Assembly: GCA_013285425.1 (NCBI GenBank)
Contig: CP053447.1
Span: 1,742,001 to 1,806,000 of the forward strand
Reading direction: 5' to 3'
Length of the DNA: 64,000 bases
Source of the DNA: Ignavibacteriota bacterium
GTDB lineage: Bacteria > Bacteroidota > Ignavibacteria > Ignavibacteriales > Ignavibacteriaceae
In this document: positions 29,102 to 38,607 of the stretch, piece after piece
Position numbering within the stretch: the first letter of the stretch is position 1
Layout: every line of letters begins with the position of its first letter
Translations under genes and position numbers: made by a program
The notes under the pieces: model-generated
What the model was told of the DNA's origin: nothing
The model's input: only the letters and a program-made list of their open reading frames with translations
The model's database searches: none

Positions 29102-31269
29102 GCAGATTCAAATCTTTCAACAGAATAAACACCTGTAACTTTTTTTAATCTCTCCATTATTCTGTTTAAATGATCGAGATTGCTTACATAAAGAGTAACA
29201 CTTCCTTCAAACAGCGAATCATTTGTATTAATATTCAGCGATTTAATATTTGTATTTTGAAATGTAACTATGGAATGTGAAATATCATTTAAGATACCTG
29301 GTCTATCCTTACCCTTAAGCGTAATACCGGCAACAAATAATGATCCTTCCACTTCAGGCCACTGAACATTAACCAATTTATCTGCATCGGTTGATGAAAG
29401 GTTAATAAGGTTTACACAATTTTTACGATGGATTTTTATCCCTTCTCCAACAGTGATATAGCCTATTACGGGATCACCAGGAATCGGATTACAGCACTTG
29501 GCATAAGTGTACATAATTCCTGATTTTTTACCATCAACTAAAATTCCGCCAATATCACTTCTTGAAGAATTAGCAAATTTTTTAAACTCAATTTCTTTTT
29601 CAAATTCTTTTTCATCTTTCTGAGAGCTTGCTGTCAGAACTTCATCAATATTTATCGTTCCCTGCGAAATTGCTTTAAAGAACTGCCGGGTATTATCAAA
29701 CTTATTTGAATGAGCTAATTTAAGTACATCATCGGGTGTAAAAGTAAGCTTCAGCTTTTTTAATTTCTTTTCCCAAATCTCATTTCCTTTATCTACAATT
29801 AACTGTTCCTCTTTATTTAACCATTTTCTTATTTCATTTTTAGCTTTATGAGTCTTTACAAATTTTATCCAGTTTTTATTCGGATGCTGATTCTTTGAAC
29901 TGATAATCTCAACCTGATCGCCACTCTGAAGTTGTGTATCAAGAGGAACTATTTTACCATCAATCTTAGCACCAATACAATGAAATCCAACTTTACTGTG
30001 AATATCAAATGCAAAATCCACCGGAGTTGAACCCACGGGTAATCTTCTTAAATCACCTTTTGGAGTAAACACATATATTTCATCCTGATAAAGATTCAAC
30101 TTGAAGCTTTCCATCAATTCTTTTCTCTGGTCATCTCTGGATGTATTTTCAAAAATGTCACGTATCCAGTTTACCCAGGTTTCAAGCTCATTGTCGGTAG
30201 CAGTTTTATTTTCTTTGTATCTCCAATGAGCCGCAACTCCTTTTTCTGCAACTTCATGCATTTCCTGTGTTCTTATCTGAACCTCCACTAATCTGCCGAC
30301 AGGTCCCACAACTGTAGTATGAATTGACTGATAGTTGTTTGTTTTTGGAATTGATATATAATCTTTAAACCGGTCAGGAACCGGAAGATAAACAAGATTT
30401 ACAATACCAAGCGTTGTGTAACAATCATTCTTATTTTTTGTATCGAGTATTATTCTAATTGCAAACAGGTCATAAATTTCTTCAAATGGCTTATTTCTTC
30501 TGACCATTTTCCGGTAAATGCTGTAAAGATGTTTAGGTCTTCCGCTTAATTCATATTTAAGATTTGCCTCATTAAGTTTCTGCTTAATTGGTTCAGCAAA
30601 TTTTTTAATATAAGATTCACGATCTTTTCTTTTGGATTTTAATTTACGTGCAAGCTCTTCATAAGCTTCTTTGTTAAGATATTTAAACGCAAGGTCTTCA
30701 AGTTCCCACTTAACTTTTCCAAGGCCAAACCTATGAGCAAACGGTGCATATATCTCCAATGTTTCCTGAGCAATTCTTCTTTGCTTATCAGGATTAACAA
30801 ACTCAAGAGTCCTCATATTGTGAAGTCTGTCAGCAAACTTTACAAGAATTACCCTTACATCTTTAACCATTGAAAGCAAAAGTTTACGGTAATTTTCTGC
30901 TTTGGTAATTTCGTGTCCTCTGAAAATTCCGCTTATCTTTGTAACTCCATCTACAATTTCAAACACTTCCTGTCCAAATTCTCTTCTTAAAAAATCAGAA
31001 GTGTATTCAGTATCTTCAACTACATCATGCAGCAAAGCACTTACAATAGTAACATCATCAAGCGGAAATTCTTCGGCAACAACCATTGCAACTTCGTAAG
31101 GATGTGTAAAATAAGGCTCACCTGAAGCACGCAAATCATGTTTGTGAGCTTCAAGACTCAGCTCAAATGCTTTTGCCAGCAACGGTTCATTAACCGATGA
31201 CAAATTTTTTTTGCTAACCTTAATAAGGTTATCAAGCATCTTCTGATATTTTGGATTATCTATAGCCAT
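29098..31269 (-). CDS. Bifunctional (p)ppGpp synthetase/hydrolase (Rel/SpoT)
   Basis: A 723-residue long RSH enzyme. The N-terminal HD hydrolase keeps its metal site (LLHDVVEDTEY near 84), so hydrolysis should be active. The synthetase domain follows with DRFKDYISIPKTNNYQSIHT and EVQIRTQEMHEVAEKG. TGS (VFTPKGDLRRLPVGSTPVD), a zinc-finger-like CCNPIPGD region and a C-terminal ACT domain (about 645-723) complete the architecture. As the only RSH in view, it probably both makes and degrades (p)ppGpp in the stringent response. Confidence 0.95.
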   Translation of the reverse strand: MAIDNPKYQKMLDNLIKVSKKNLSSVNEPLLAKAFELSLEAHKHDLRASGEPYFTHPYEVAMVVAEEFPLDDVTIVSALLHDVVEDTEYTSDFLRREFGQEVFEIVDGVTKISGIFRGHEITKAENYRKLLLSMVKDVRVILVKFADRLHNMRTLEFVNPDKQRRIAQETLEIYAPFAHRFGLGKVKWELEDLAFKYLNKEAYEELARKLKSKRKDRESYIKKFAEPIKQKLNEANLKYELSGRPKHLYSIYRKMVRRNKPFEEIYDLFAIRIILDTKNKNDCYTTLGIVNLVYLPVPDRFKDYISIPKTNNYQSIHTTVVGPVGRLVEVQIRTQEMHEVAEKGVAAHWRYKENKTATDNELETWVNWIRDIFENTSRDDQRKELMESFKLNLYQDEIYVFTPKGDLRRLPVGSTPVDFAFDIHSKVGFHCIGAKIDGKIVPLDTQLQSGDQVEIISSKNQHPNKNWIKFVKTHKAKNEIRKWLNKEEQLIVDKGNEIWEKKLKKLKLTFTPDDVLKLAHSNKFDNTRQFFKAISQGTINIDEVLTASSQKDEKEFEKEIEFKKFANSSRSDIGGILVDGKKSGIMYTYAKCCNPIPGDPVIGYITVGEGIKIHRKNCVNLINLSSTDADKLVNVQWPEVEGSLFVAGITLKGKDRPGILNDISHSIVTFQNTNIKSLNINTNDSLFEGSVTLYVSNLDHLNRIMERLKKVTGVYSVERFESA

Positions 31270-31362
31270 TATTCTTATTTAATGAACACATTAAAGATTT
31301 GCAGCTAATTTAATTTTTTTTACTGACTTGTTAAAGTGACTGGAAATACTCTGATACATTAA

Positions 31363-32391
31363 TCATCTATTGATAAGCGATTTTTTAAGTTCTCTAACTC
31401 TTTCTATTCTTTCTTCAAGTTTATCATATTCAAACTCAGTATATCCGTTCAGATTCAAAATTTCATTGCAAATTTCCAGTGCTTCTTTATAGCGTTTTAG
31501 CTTTACCAATTGCTGTGCAATAATATGCTTTAATGTTATAAAATTTATCTTATTTGTTTTTAACGCAACAGGATAAGAATTTAAAATATCATAATAAACA
31601 GATATTGACTTTTCGGGATTGATATCTTCCAATGCTCTTGCTAAACCCCATTTGAACATTCTTGATTCGGGATAATTTTTCAAAGCATCCTCAGCAAGTA
31701 AAATTGCTTTATCAAACTGATCCTGCTCAATATATATCCAGACAAGCGAGTAAACTGCAAGATGAGAATTGTAACCGGAATGTTTAACTGCACTTTGCAA
31801 ATACGAAATTCCAAGCTCTTTTTCATCATCAATAAAAGGCAGCCAGCTAAGGAACTCTGTTTTTTTACTTTTCCAGAATTTGTAACTGCCTAAGGCTATC
31901 ATTGCTTCATAAAAATCCGGATCAGAAACAAAGCAATCTTCAAATGCAGAAACCGAATTTACTCCTGTTGAAAAGGCACTTAGCCATTTCTCGCGTAGTG
32001 CATCGTAATAAGCGGAATATCCTTCACTCAAAGCATAAAAATATTTATTCCAGATATTACCCGGATCTTTTTTCAATAATCTTTCAGAGATTTTTTTTGC
32101 TTCTTCAAGATATGCAGTAATCTTTTCGTGATCATATTCTGTTTGATAGTCATACGATCGGGCTATTAGAACTGCTGCCAGATATATTTTTCCAAATGGA
32201 ATATCTTTACGGGTTTTTTCTAATTGTAAAAATACTTTCTCTGCTTGATCATATTCCTGTTTAATGATAAGATCAATTCCGTTTTTTAAAAAAATATTTA
32301 CAGACTTATCAGGATAAGTTTGAGGAAAAATTATCTGCGGTAAAACACTAAGCAGAAAAAACAAAAACCAAATAAATCTAAAGCGTGCCAA
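31363..32391 (-). CDS. Exported TPR-repeat protein
   Basis: A ~342-residue protein with an N-terminal signal peptide (MARFRFIWFLFFLLSVLPQI if TTG is read as Met) and TPR-like helical repeats to the end. I chose the TTG at 32391: AGGTGA lies eight bases upstream and it gives a normal signal peptide. Earlier in-frame starts (ATG 32409) put extra polar residues before the signal and extend further into upp. It overlaps the 3' end of upp by 14 bases. The function is unknown. Confidence 0.72.
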   Translation of the reverse strand: MARFRFIWFLFFLLSVLPQIIFPQTYPDKSVNIFLKNGIDLIIKQEYDQAEKVFLQLEKTRKDIPFGKIYLAAVLIARSYDYQTEYDHEKITAYLEEAKKISERLLKKDPGNIWNKYFYALSEGYSAYYDALREKWLSAFSTGVNSVSAFEDCFVSDPDFYEAMIALGSYKFWKSKKTEFLSWLPFIDDEKELGISYLQSAVKHSGYNSHLAVYSLVWIYIEQDQFDKAILLAEDALKNYPESRMFKWGLARALEDINPEKSISVYYDILNSYPVALKTNKINFITLKHIIAQQLVKLKRYKEALEICNEILNLNGYTEFEYDKLEERIERVRELKKSLINR

Positions 32392-33007
32392 ATGTTCTGT
32401 CACCTGCATCGCCAAGACCGGGCAAAATATAACCTTTAGAATTAAGTTCTCTATCAAGAGCCGCAGCATAAATTTTTATATCAGGATGTTTTAAAAGAAG
32501 CTTCTTTACTCCTTCGGGTGCAGCAACAATGCAGACAAATACAGGATTTTTGGCACCATGTTTTTTCAGATATGATATAGCTTCTGATGCACTGCCGCCG
32601 GTAGCAAGCATCGGATCGAGCATTACTACTTCTGCTGAGGCAAGATTTTTAGGAATTTTATAATAGTATTCGATGGGCTGCAAAGTTTCTTCATCCCGCT
32701 GTAAACCAATATGCCCTACCTTTGCTTCAGGAATTATTTGCAAAAAACCGTTAACCATTCCAAGTCCGGCACGTAAAACAGGAACAAGTATCACTTCATT
32801 TGTAAGTTTACTCCCTTCTGTTTTTTCAAGCGGGGTTTCAATCATAATACTTGTCAAGGAAAATTTTTTTGAAACCTCTGCTGCCAGTAAGTTAGAAACC
32901 CTCTGCAGTACAGCACGAAAAGTTTCTGACTCAGTATTTTTATCTCTTAGTATTGTAACATCTCTTTTGATAACAGGATGCTCAACGATGAATAAATTAT
33001 CTTTCAT
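32378..33007 (-). CDS. upp: Uracil phosphoribosyltransferase
   Basis: A 209-residue enzyme that makes UMP from uracil and PRPP in pyrimidine salvage. The PRPP loop LDPMLATGGSA and the uracil-binding C-terminus GLGDAGDRTFGT are complete. The length is standard. It begins 11 bases after the (frame-corrected) end of der. Confidence 0.96.
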   Translation of the reverse strand: MKDNLFIVEHPVIKRDVTILRDKNTESETFRAVLQRVSNLLAAEVSKKFSLTSIMIETPLEKTEGSKLTNEVILVPVLRAGLGMVNGFLQIIPEAKVGHIGLQRDEETLQPIEYYYKIPKNLASAEVVMLDPMLATGGSASEAISYLKKHGAKNPVFVCIVAAPEGVKKLLLKHPDIKIYAAALDRELNSKGYILPGLGDAGDRTFGTL

Positions 33008-33017
33008 ATTAAATAAA

Positions 33018-34327
33018 TTATTTTTGTCTGAAACTTACCGTTATCGGCACTCCTTCAAAACCATAAATTTTTCTTAATGTTCTTTCAAGAAATCTTCTGT
33101 AATGATCAGGAATATGTTTTGGATAATTGGTAAAAAATAAAAATATCGGATAGTAGTCACCAACCTGATTAACAAATTTAATTTTTATTTCTTTACCGCT
33201 TGGAGATGCCGGAGGTGGATTTTTTCAATCTCAGGTAAAACTGTATCGTTTAATTCCGATGTTGGAATTTTTTTACTTCTTTCGTCCTGCACCTTTTTAC
33301 AAAGTTCTATAAGCTTAAATATCCTTTGTTTAGTAAGTGCAGAAATAAAAATCAAAGGAGCAAAATCAACAGTTCCGAGTTTTTCTTTTATAGCTTCTTC
33401 AAATTTCCGGGCAGTATTAGTTTCTTTTTCAATAAGGTCCCATTTATTAACAGCTATTATCAGTCCTTTTCTCCAGCGTACAACCTCATCAATAATTTTC
33501 TGATCTTGTTTTTCAAATCCGGTCTGTGCATCAAGCATAAGCACTGTTACATCACATTCACTTATTGCTTTTAAAGATCTGATATTAGAAAAGAATTCAA
33601 TACTTTCTTCAACTTTCTTTTTCTTTCTTAATCCGGCAGTATCGATCAGGACAATTTCTTCTCCATAATATTTTAATACTGAATCGAGGCTGTCACGTGT
33701 TGTTCCGGGAATATCGGTAACAATACTTCTTTCGATACCAAGCAGTGCATTAGTAAGAGAAGATTTACCAACATTTGGTCTTCCTACAACTGCAATCTTT
33801 AATCTTTTGTCCTCTTTTATCAAATCAGATGCAGGAAAATTTTTTGTAATATCATCTAAAAGATCACCGGTTTTCCGTCCGCTCAATGCAGATATATCAT
33901 AAATTTTTTCAACACCTAATGAATAAAACTCTGCTGCTGCTATAGTGTGTACTTCAGCATCAACCTTATTAACAACAAGAAAGAAAATCTTACCCGATTG
34001 CCGAAGAATATCTATAATAATTTTATCAACCGGATTAACACCATCTTTTACATCAACTAAAAAAATAATCGAATCGGCTTCTTGAATTGCAACTTCCACC
34101 TGTTCGCGAATTGCAGTTTCAAAAAGATCGGATGATTCAGGTACATATCCGCCTGTATCAATAATGTGGAATATTTTTCCATTCCATTCACAATCGCCAT
34201 AATTCCTATCGCGTGTTACGCCGCTTTGATCATCCACGATTGCTTCACGTTTACCGATAAGGCGGTTAAACAATGTTGATTTGCCTACATTGGGGCGACC
34301 TACTATTGCAACAATTGGTAATTTCAT
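33018..34327 (-). CDS. der: GTPase Der (EngA), frameshifted near the C-terminus
   Basis: A two-GTPase-domain ribosome-assembly factor. G domains 1 and 2 have GRPNVGKS motifs (10-17 and about 182) with DTGG and DTAG switch II motifs. As read, the frame ends at 33185 after a non-homologous tail ([11 protein letters not shown]). If one A is added to the six-A run (plus strand T6, 33220-33225), the frame continues as [14 protein letters not shown] through the KH-like domain (...[15 protein letters not shown]) to a stop at 33018. That gives about 436 residues, the normal length. I start at ATG 34327 ([10 protein letters not shown]); an upstream extension is not conserved-looking. Since der is essential in studied bacteria, a sequencing or assembly error is likely. 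Confidence 0.9.
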
Positions 34328-34569
34328 ATTAGAAAAATAAGCAAATAAGACTTCGTAATGAAAGGAGTAAAAAACCTGAATTAAAAACACCTTTACTTAC
34401 TTTTATCGTCTTTTGAAAAACTATTTTAAATATTAAAAGTAGAAAATGTTTTCTGCCTGTTAACAACTGATATTTACAGACAATTTTTTATTTGATTCAG
34501 CAGTTAGTCAGGAATTTCTTAAAAACTATTTTTATGTGGTTCGGTTTACTTTATTAAATTCAAAAATTT

Positions 34570-35442
34570 TTAAAAGTTAAAACTTAAATTAATCTTGGGA
34601 TAAAATATTGCTCTATCAGTTAATTGAACATTATCAATTCTTAATTGAACTGCCAGATCTTTATTAAAACTTACCGCAGACCAAACGGCATCCAAAGCAC
34701 TTAAAAAGTGATTTATATAAATTCCGATTACAGCAGTTGAAGCAACAGAGTATAAATCGTTTGCATCACCCCGCATAGCAGCATAAAATAAAAAGTTAGG
34801 TGAAATTTGATCTTTATTTGGACCTCCGGTAAAATCATTCCAGCCAGATGAGTATTGATGATACTTTCCTATCAATTCATAGTACTGCTGTTCGCCGTAT
34901 CTTGGTAATTTATGCGAGCCTTTTTCTGCAGCATTTAATTCAGCCCAGTTAACTCTTTGCCAGGGCGGTAAAGATTCATCGCTGCTTATTATGATCTTAC
35001 TCAGTAAATCAGGATCGTTATTATGCTCATACTGCACTAACCATTGCGCATATCTTACAACGCTCCAGTTATGATCAGGATTATTATATGCATCAGCATA
35101 ATTCTGAAATTCGGTTGTTTTATCATCTCCCTTTTTATCATACACAACGGCAGTAGTAATAACAGCCGCTTCAATTGCAAGAAATATCCCTGCCTTTAAG
35201 TACTCCTCTGAGTAAATTTCACCAGCTCCTGGTACTACCAGAGATAAAATGCCTGCAAGAAACGGTGATTTCTTATTTCCGCTCTGTAAAACTATCTGCG
35301 GTAATTCAGATTCATTAAATGATTGCAGTATTTGTTTTGCATCCGAATTAAGATTTCCGGTTTGAATAAAAGAAATTTTTTCTTGTCCAATTAAATCAGA
35401 ATTGATTGAAAGGATTAAAAACAAATAAAATAAAATCTTCAT
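34570..35442 (-). CDS. DUF5683-like outer-envelope protein
   Basis: A 290-residue protein with a signal peptide (about 1-19). A hydrophobic pair of segments around SPFLAGILSLVVPGAGEIYS and YLKAGIFLAIEAAVITTAVV is typical of DUF5683 and similar Bacteroidota envelope proteins. The rest is predicted soluble or short barrel strands. It lies 14 bases after the surface metalloprotease gene on the same strand. The function is unknown. Confidence 0.7.
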   Translation of the reverse strand: MKILFYLFLILSINSDLIGQEKISFIQTGNLNSDAKQILQSFNESELPQIVLQSGNKKSPFLAGILSLVVPGAGEIYSEEYLKAGIFLAIEAAVITTAVVYDKKGDDKTTEFQNYADAYNNPDHNWSVVRYAQWLVQYEHNNDPDLLSKIIISSDESLPPWQRVNWAELNAAEKGSHKLPRYGEQQYYELIGKYHQYSSGWNDFTGGPNKDQISPNFLFYAAMRGDANDLYSVASTAVIGIYINHFLSALDAVWSAVSFNKDLAVQLRIDNVQLTDRAIFYPKINLSFNF

Positions 35443-35456
35443 ACACTCACCGTTTT

Positions 35457-38400
35457 TTATCTTCTTCGTTGGGATTGATTAAAATTTAATATTTCAAATC
35501 CGAATAAAACTCCGCCATAAAAATTCCACTCTTTACCATATTTAATCGTTTCATTATTTACAACTCTGGAAAATTCATCAAAGCCATACGACGCATTAAA
35601 GAATATACTTGTTGGAAACAGATAATAAGAATTAAGCTGTATTCTTAATTCGGCACCAATACCTTTTTTAAATTTATCAAATCCGGGAATATCACCATTC
35701 CATGCATTACCAATATCAGCGCCAACAGAAAAGTAAATCTTATCGAGATAAAGATGCCCGATCTTAGTATCAATATTTCTGAACAGCGGAAAGCGGTAAG
35801 TAAGATTTAACCATGCGATTTCATTACCACTGATTGCATAGAAAGGATAGGTTTTCATACCCATCAATCCACCAAGATAGAAATCAAAGAAGTCTGGTTG
35901 TTCAGGTCCTAATATTGAGCCTAATCTTAATGTTGTGTTTAACGTATGAGAATCAAAGACCGGCAGGAATAAACCTGTTTTTAATTCAACGCGATGAAAA
36001 TTAAAATCTGAATATAAAGGCTTTAATATTCCATCCTCAACAGTATATTCACCTTTGTCATTAAAGTCATTAAACTCATAGTTATAGGTAAAATTGATAT
36101 CCATTCCAATTGGATTTATTTCATCATCTTTAGTCGGGAGGATTTCGCGCCAGGTGAATTTTGCTTCCAGGTTATGACCATTAAAATAATTATCCTTTGT
36201 TGTGGGATATAAAGTGTTATCAGCATCAGGTAAAAAGAAACTGCCCAAGGTTGCTGTATAACTACTGTAAACATACTTAAGCTGCAGGTTTTGATTTCTT
36301 GTAAATAATCTGTGGTTAATTATAAAATCAAATTCAAACAAATTATATGTTACATCGGTAGGAATAATAAAATCATAGTTAATTACAGTCCCGATTGTAT
36401 CAGCGCCAAACATAACATCAACATTAGTTTTTCTGCTGATGCTGTAAAGTTCAAGCGAAAGCTCTGGTCTTAATCCTAACAAACTGACCAATGGTAATTT
36501 ATTTTTATAATCAAAGACAAGAAAAAGATCTCTTTCCATTCTTGAATTAATTGAACCGCCAGCAAAAAGAGAATACCGGTTTAACATATCATCAGTGGTT
36601 ACAAATACACCGGGTTTAATTTTTTCCATAAATGTATTTCCGGTATTATAATTATCAAACCGCAGGAACGGGAAAAAAGTCAGTCTGGAAAAAGCACCGC
36701 GGTATGTTTCTCGTTCTTGCCGGTTAATATTTTTATCATCATAATTAATCAGAGAAGTTATATTATAATTATTAATATCACCTAATGATTTGTAAGTATT
36801 TAACGGAGGATTTGATATCCGGATGTAATTGTTATTTTCAATTAATTTTTTTTGTTCATCTTGGGTTATATAAAAAATCTTATAACCGGATGAAGTGTAG
36901 CCTGCATAAACAATATCATTTGAATTATTGATTGCAGGCATAAATGCACCGCCAACTACGTTTGTTAACTGCTTTGATGATCCATCAGAGAAGCTGTATC
37001 TGTACAGATTAAATATTCCCGTTTTATCAGATGCATAAATCATGTTTCCTTCTTTATCAAAGACAGGATTTCTTTCATCATCAGCAGTAGCGATTATAAA
37101 TTCAACATTTCCGCCTGACGCAGATACTTTAGCAATATCTCTTGTATTTCCATAAGAGTAATCAAATATGATAAATGAATCATCAGGTGAAAATTTCGGA
37201 TTATAAACCTGCTCTCCATTTTCATAAAAAGTTAGCCGCTTAAAGTTTGTGCCATCAATATTAACTGAACCAAGATTTGTTGTTCCATCTTTCTGATAGA
37301 TAAACACAATTGATTTCCCATCATTAGATACAGCAGGGTTATTAGCTCTTAAGTTGCGGGTAATCCTCTTTTCTTCTTTTGTGTCAAGATCGTAAGTAAA
37401 AAGATCGTGGACATTATACCAGTTTTTATTGTCATCAGTTATTCTGGCATAAAGAATTTTATTTTGATTTGGTATAAAAGAAAAAGTGGATCTTACATTT
37501 TCTGTAATACTTTTCTCTTCTTTTGTCTGCAAATCATATTCAAAAATACCGGCTGGACTAAAGTAATCGGAAGATTTATTTGAGATATAATAAACTTTTT
37601 TACCATCAGCAGAAAAAGCCGGATAAAAATTTCCAAATCCGCTTTTACCAATTTCCTCACCAGCGATTAAATTTGATAAAACTTTCTCACTTCGCCTGCG
37701 ATAATCTTCTTTCAGGAAGTTACTCCACTCATTATAAACTTCATCACCATCAACACCTATAACACTCCTCATTGCTGCATCTATTGTAAAATTACCAAAG
37801 CTGCCAAGTGACTTGGTAATATCACGTAATTTATCTTCTCCATATTTCTGAGCTATGTATCTGGTTAATGCAAAACCGGAATTATAAACCGATTCATTGC
37901 CAAGACTTGTCTTTCCAAATACTCCCATTTCATTCCATGTCAGCATTTTATCTTCAAGAGCGTAAGATCTTAGAATCATATCACGATGCGAATCCCAGTT
38001 ATCATAATTAAATTCAGTCCGCATATACTGTGCGGTTCCTTCTGCAAACCATGCAGGAACGTTTACAGTAGCCAATGGATATGATAAAACAAAATTAGGG
38101 AAAACCATAAAGAATATCCGGACGTCTTTTGTCTTCATAAGAGAGCACCTGCAGAAAAACAGCAGGGATACTTCTCGTAGTCTTCATCGCTGATTGGATC
38201 TGAACCATGTGAGTAAATTCATGTGAGATAACATTTCTTAACCAGTTATGAGTGCCGCGCAAATCAAAATCAAGAGCGCTTGTCCAAATCTCAATCTTAT
38301 TATCAAAGAAATAAGTAGCACCGTTTGAATAATCATCAATATCTTTAATAATATAATGCACTTTATCCGGCTGATATCCGTACAATGAACAAATTGGTTC

Positions 38401-38580
38401 CCATACTTCATCAGCAATTTTCAGTACTACCTGTGCAGTTCTTTCTGCTCCATCATGGAAGTGAACTTCGACATATTTGCCTTTAATTGTGTACCAATCA
38501 AGCTCGGGATGAAACTCAGTGAATTGTGCAAAAAGATTTAAGTTTAAAACAAAAATTAAAAACGGGAATAAGAATTTCAT
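35457..38580 (-). CDS. Surface metalloprotease with propeller and barrel regions, frameshifted
   Basis: An exported ~1040-residue protein. A signal peptide (about 1-18) leads to an HEFTH zinc motif near 132, followed by WFAEGTAQYM with the third ligand glutamate (gluzincin-like, peptidase MA type). A TolB-like WD40 propeller comes next (repeated NP(A/K)(V/F)S(P/N)DG...IVF), then an aromatic-rich outer-membrane barrel with a C-terminal aromatic strand. An extra C in a CCC run (plus strand GGG, 38098-38100) shifts the frame: the first part ends at 38095 after YGFP, while the second continues NFVLSYPLATV. Removing one C joins them exactly. It may be an assembly error or a recent mutation. Confidence 0.8.
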
Positions 38581-38607
38581 AAAGATATTAATAGTTGAAA
38601 AAAGAAA

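Noticed and set aside
32673-33077. A 134-codon open frame on the plus strand
   Set aside because: Antisense to upp and the der end; no ribosome site and no recognisable domain.
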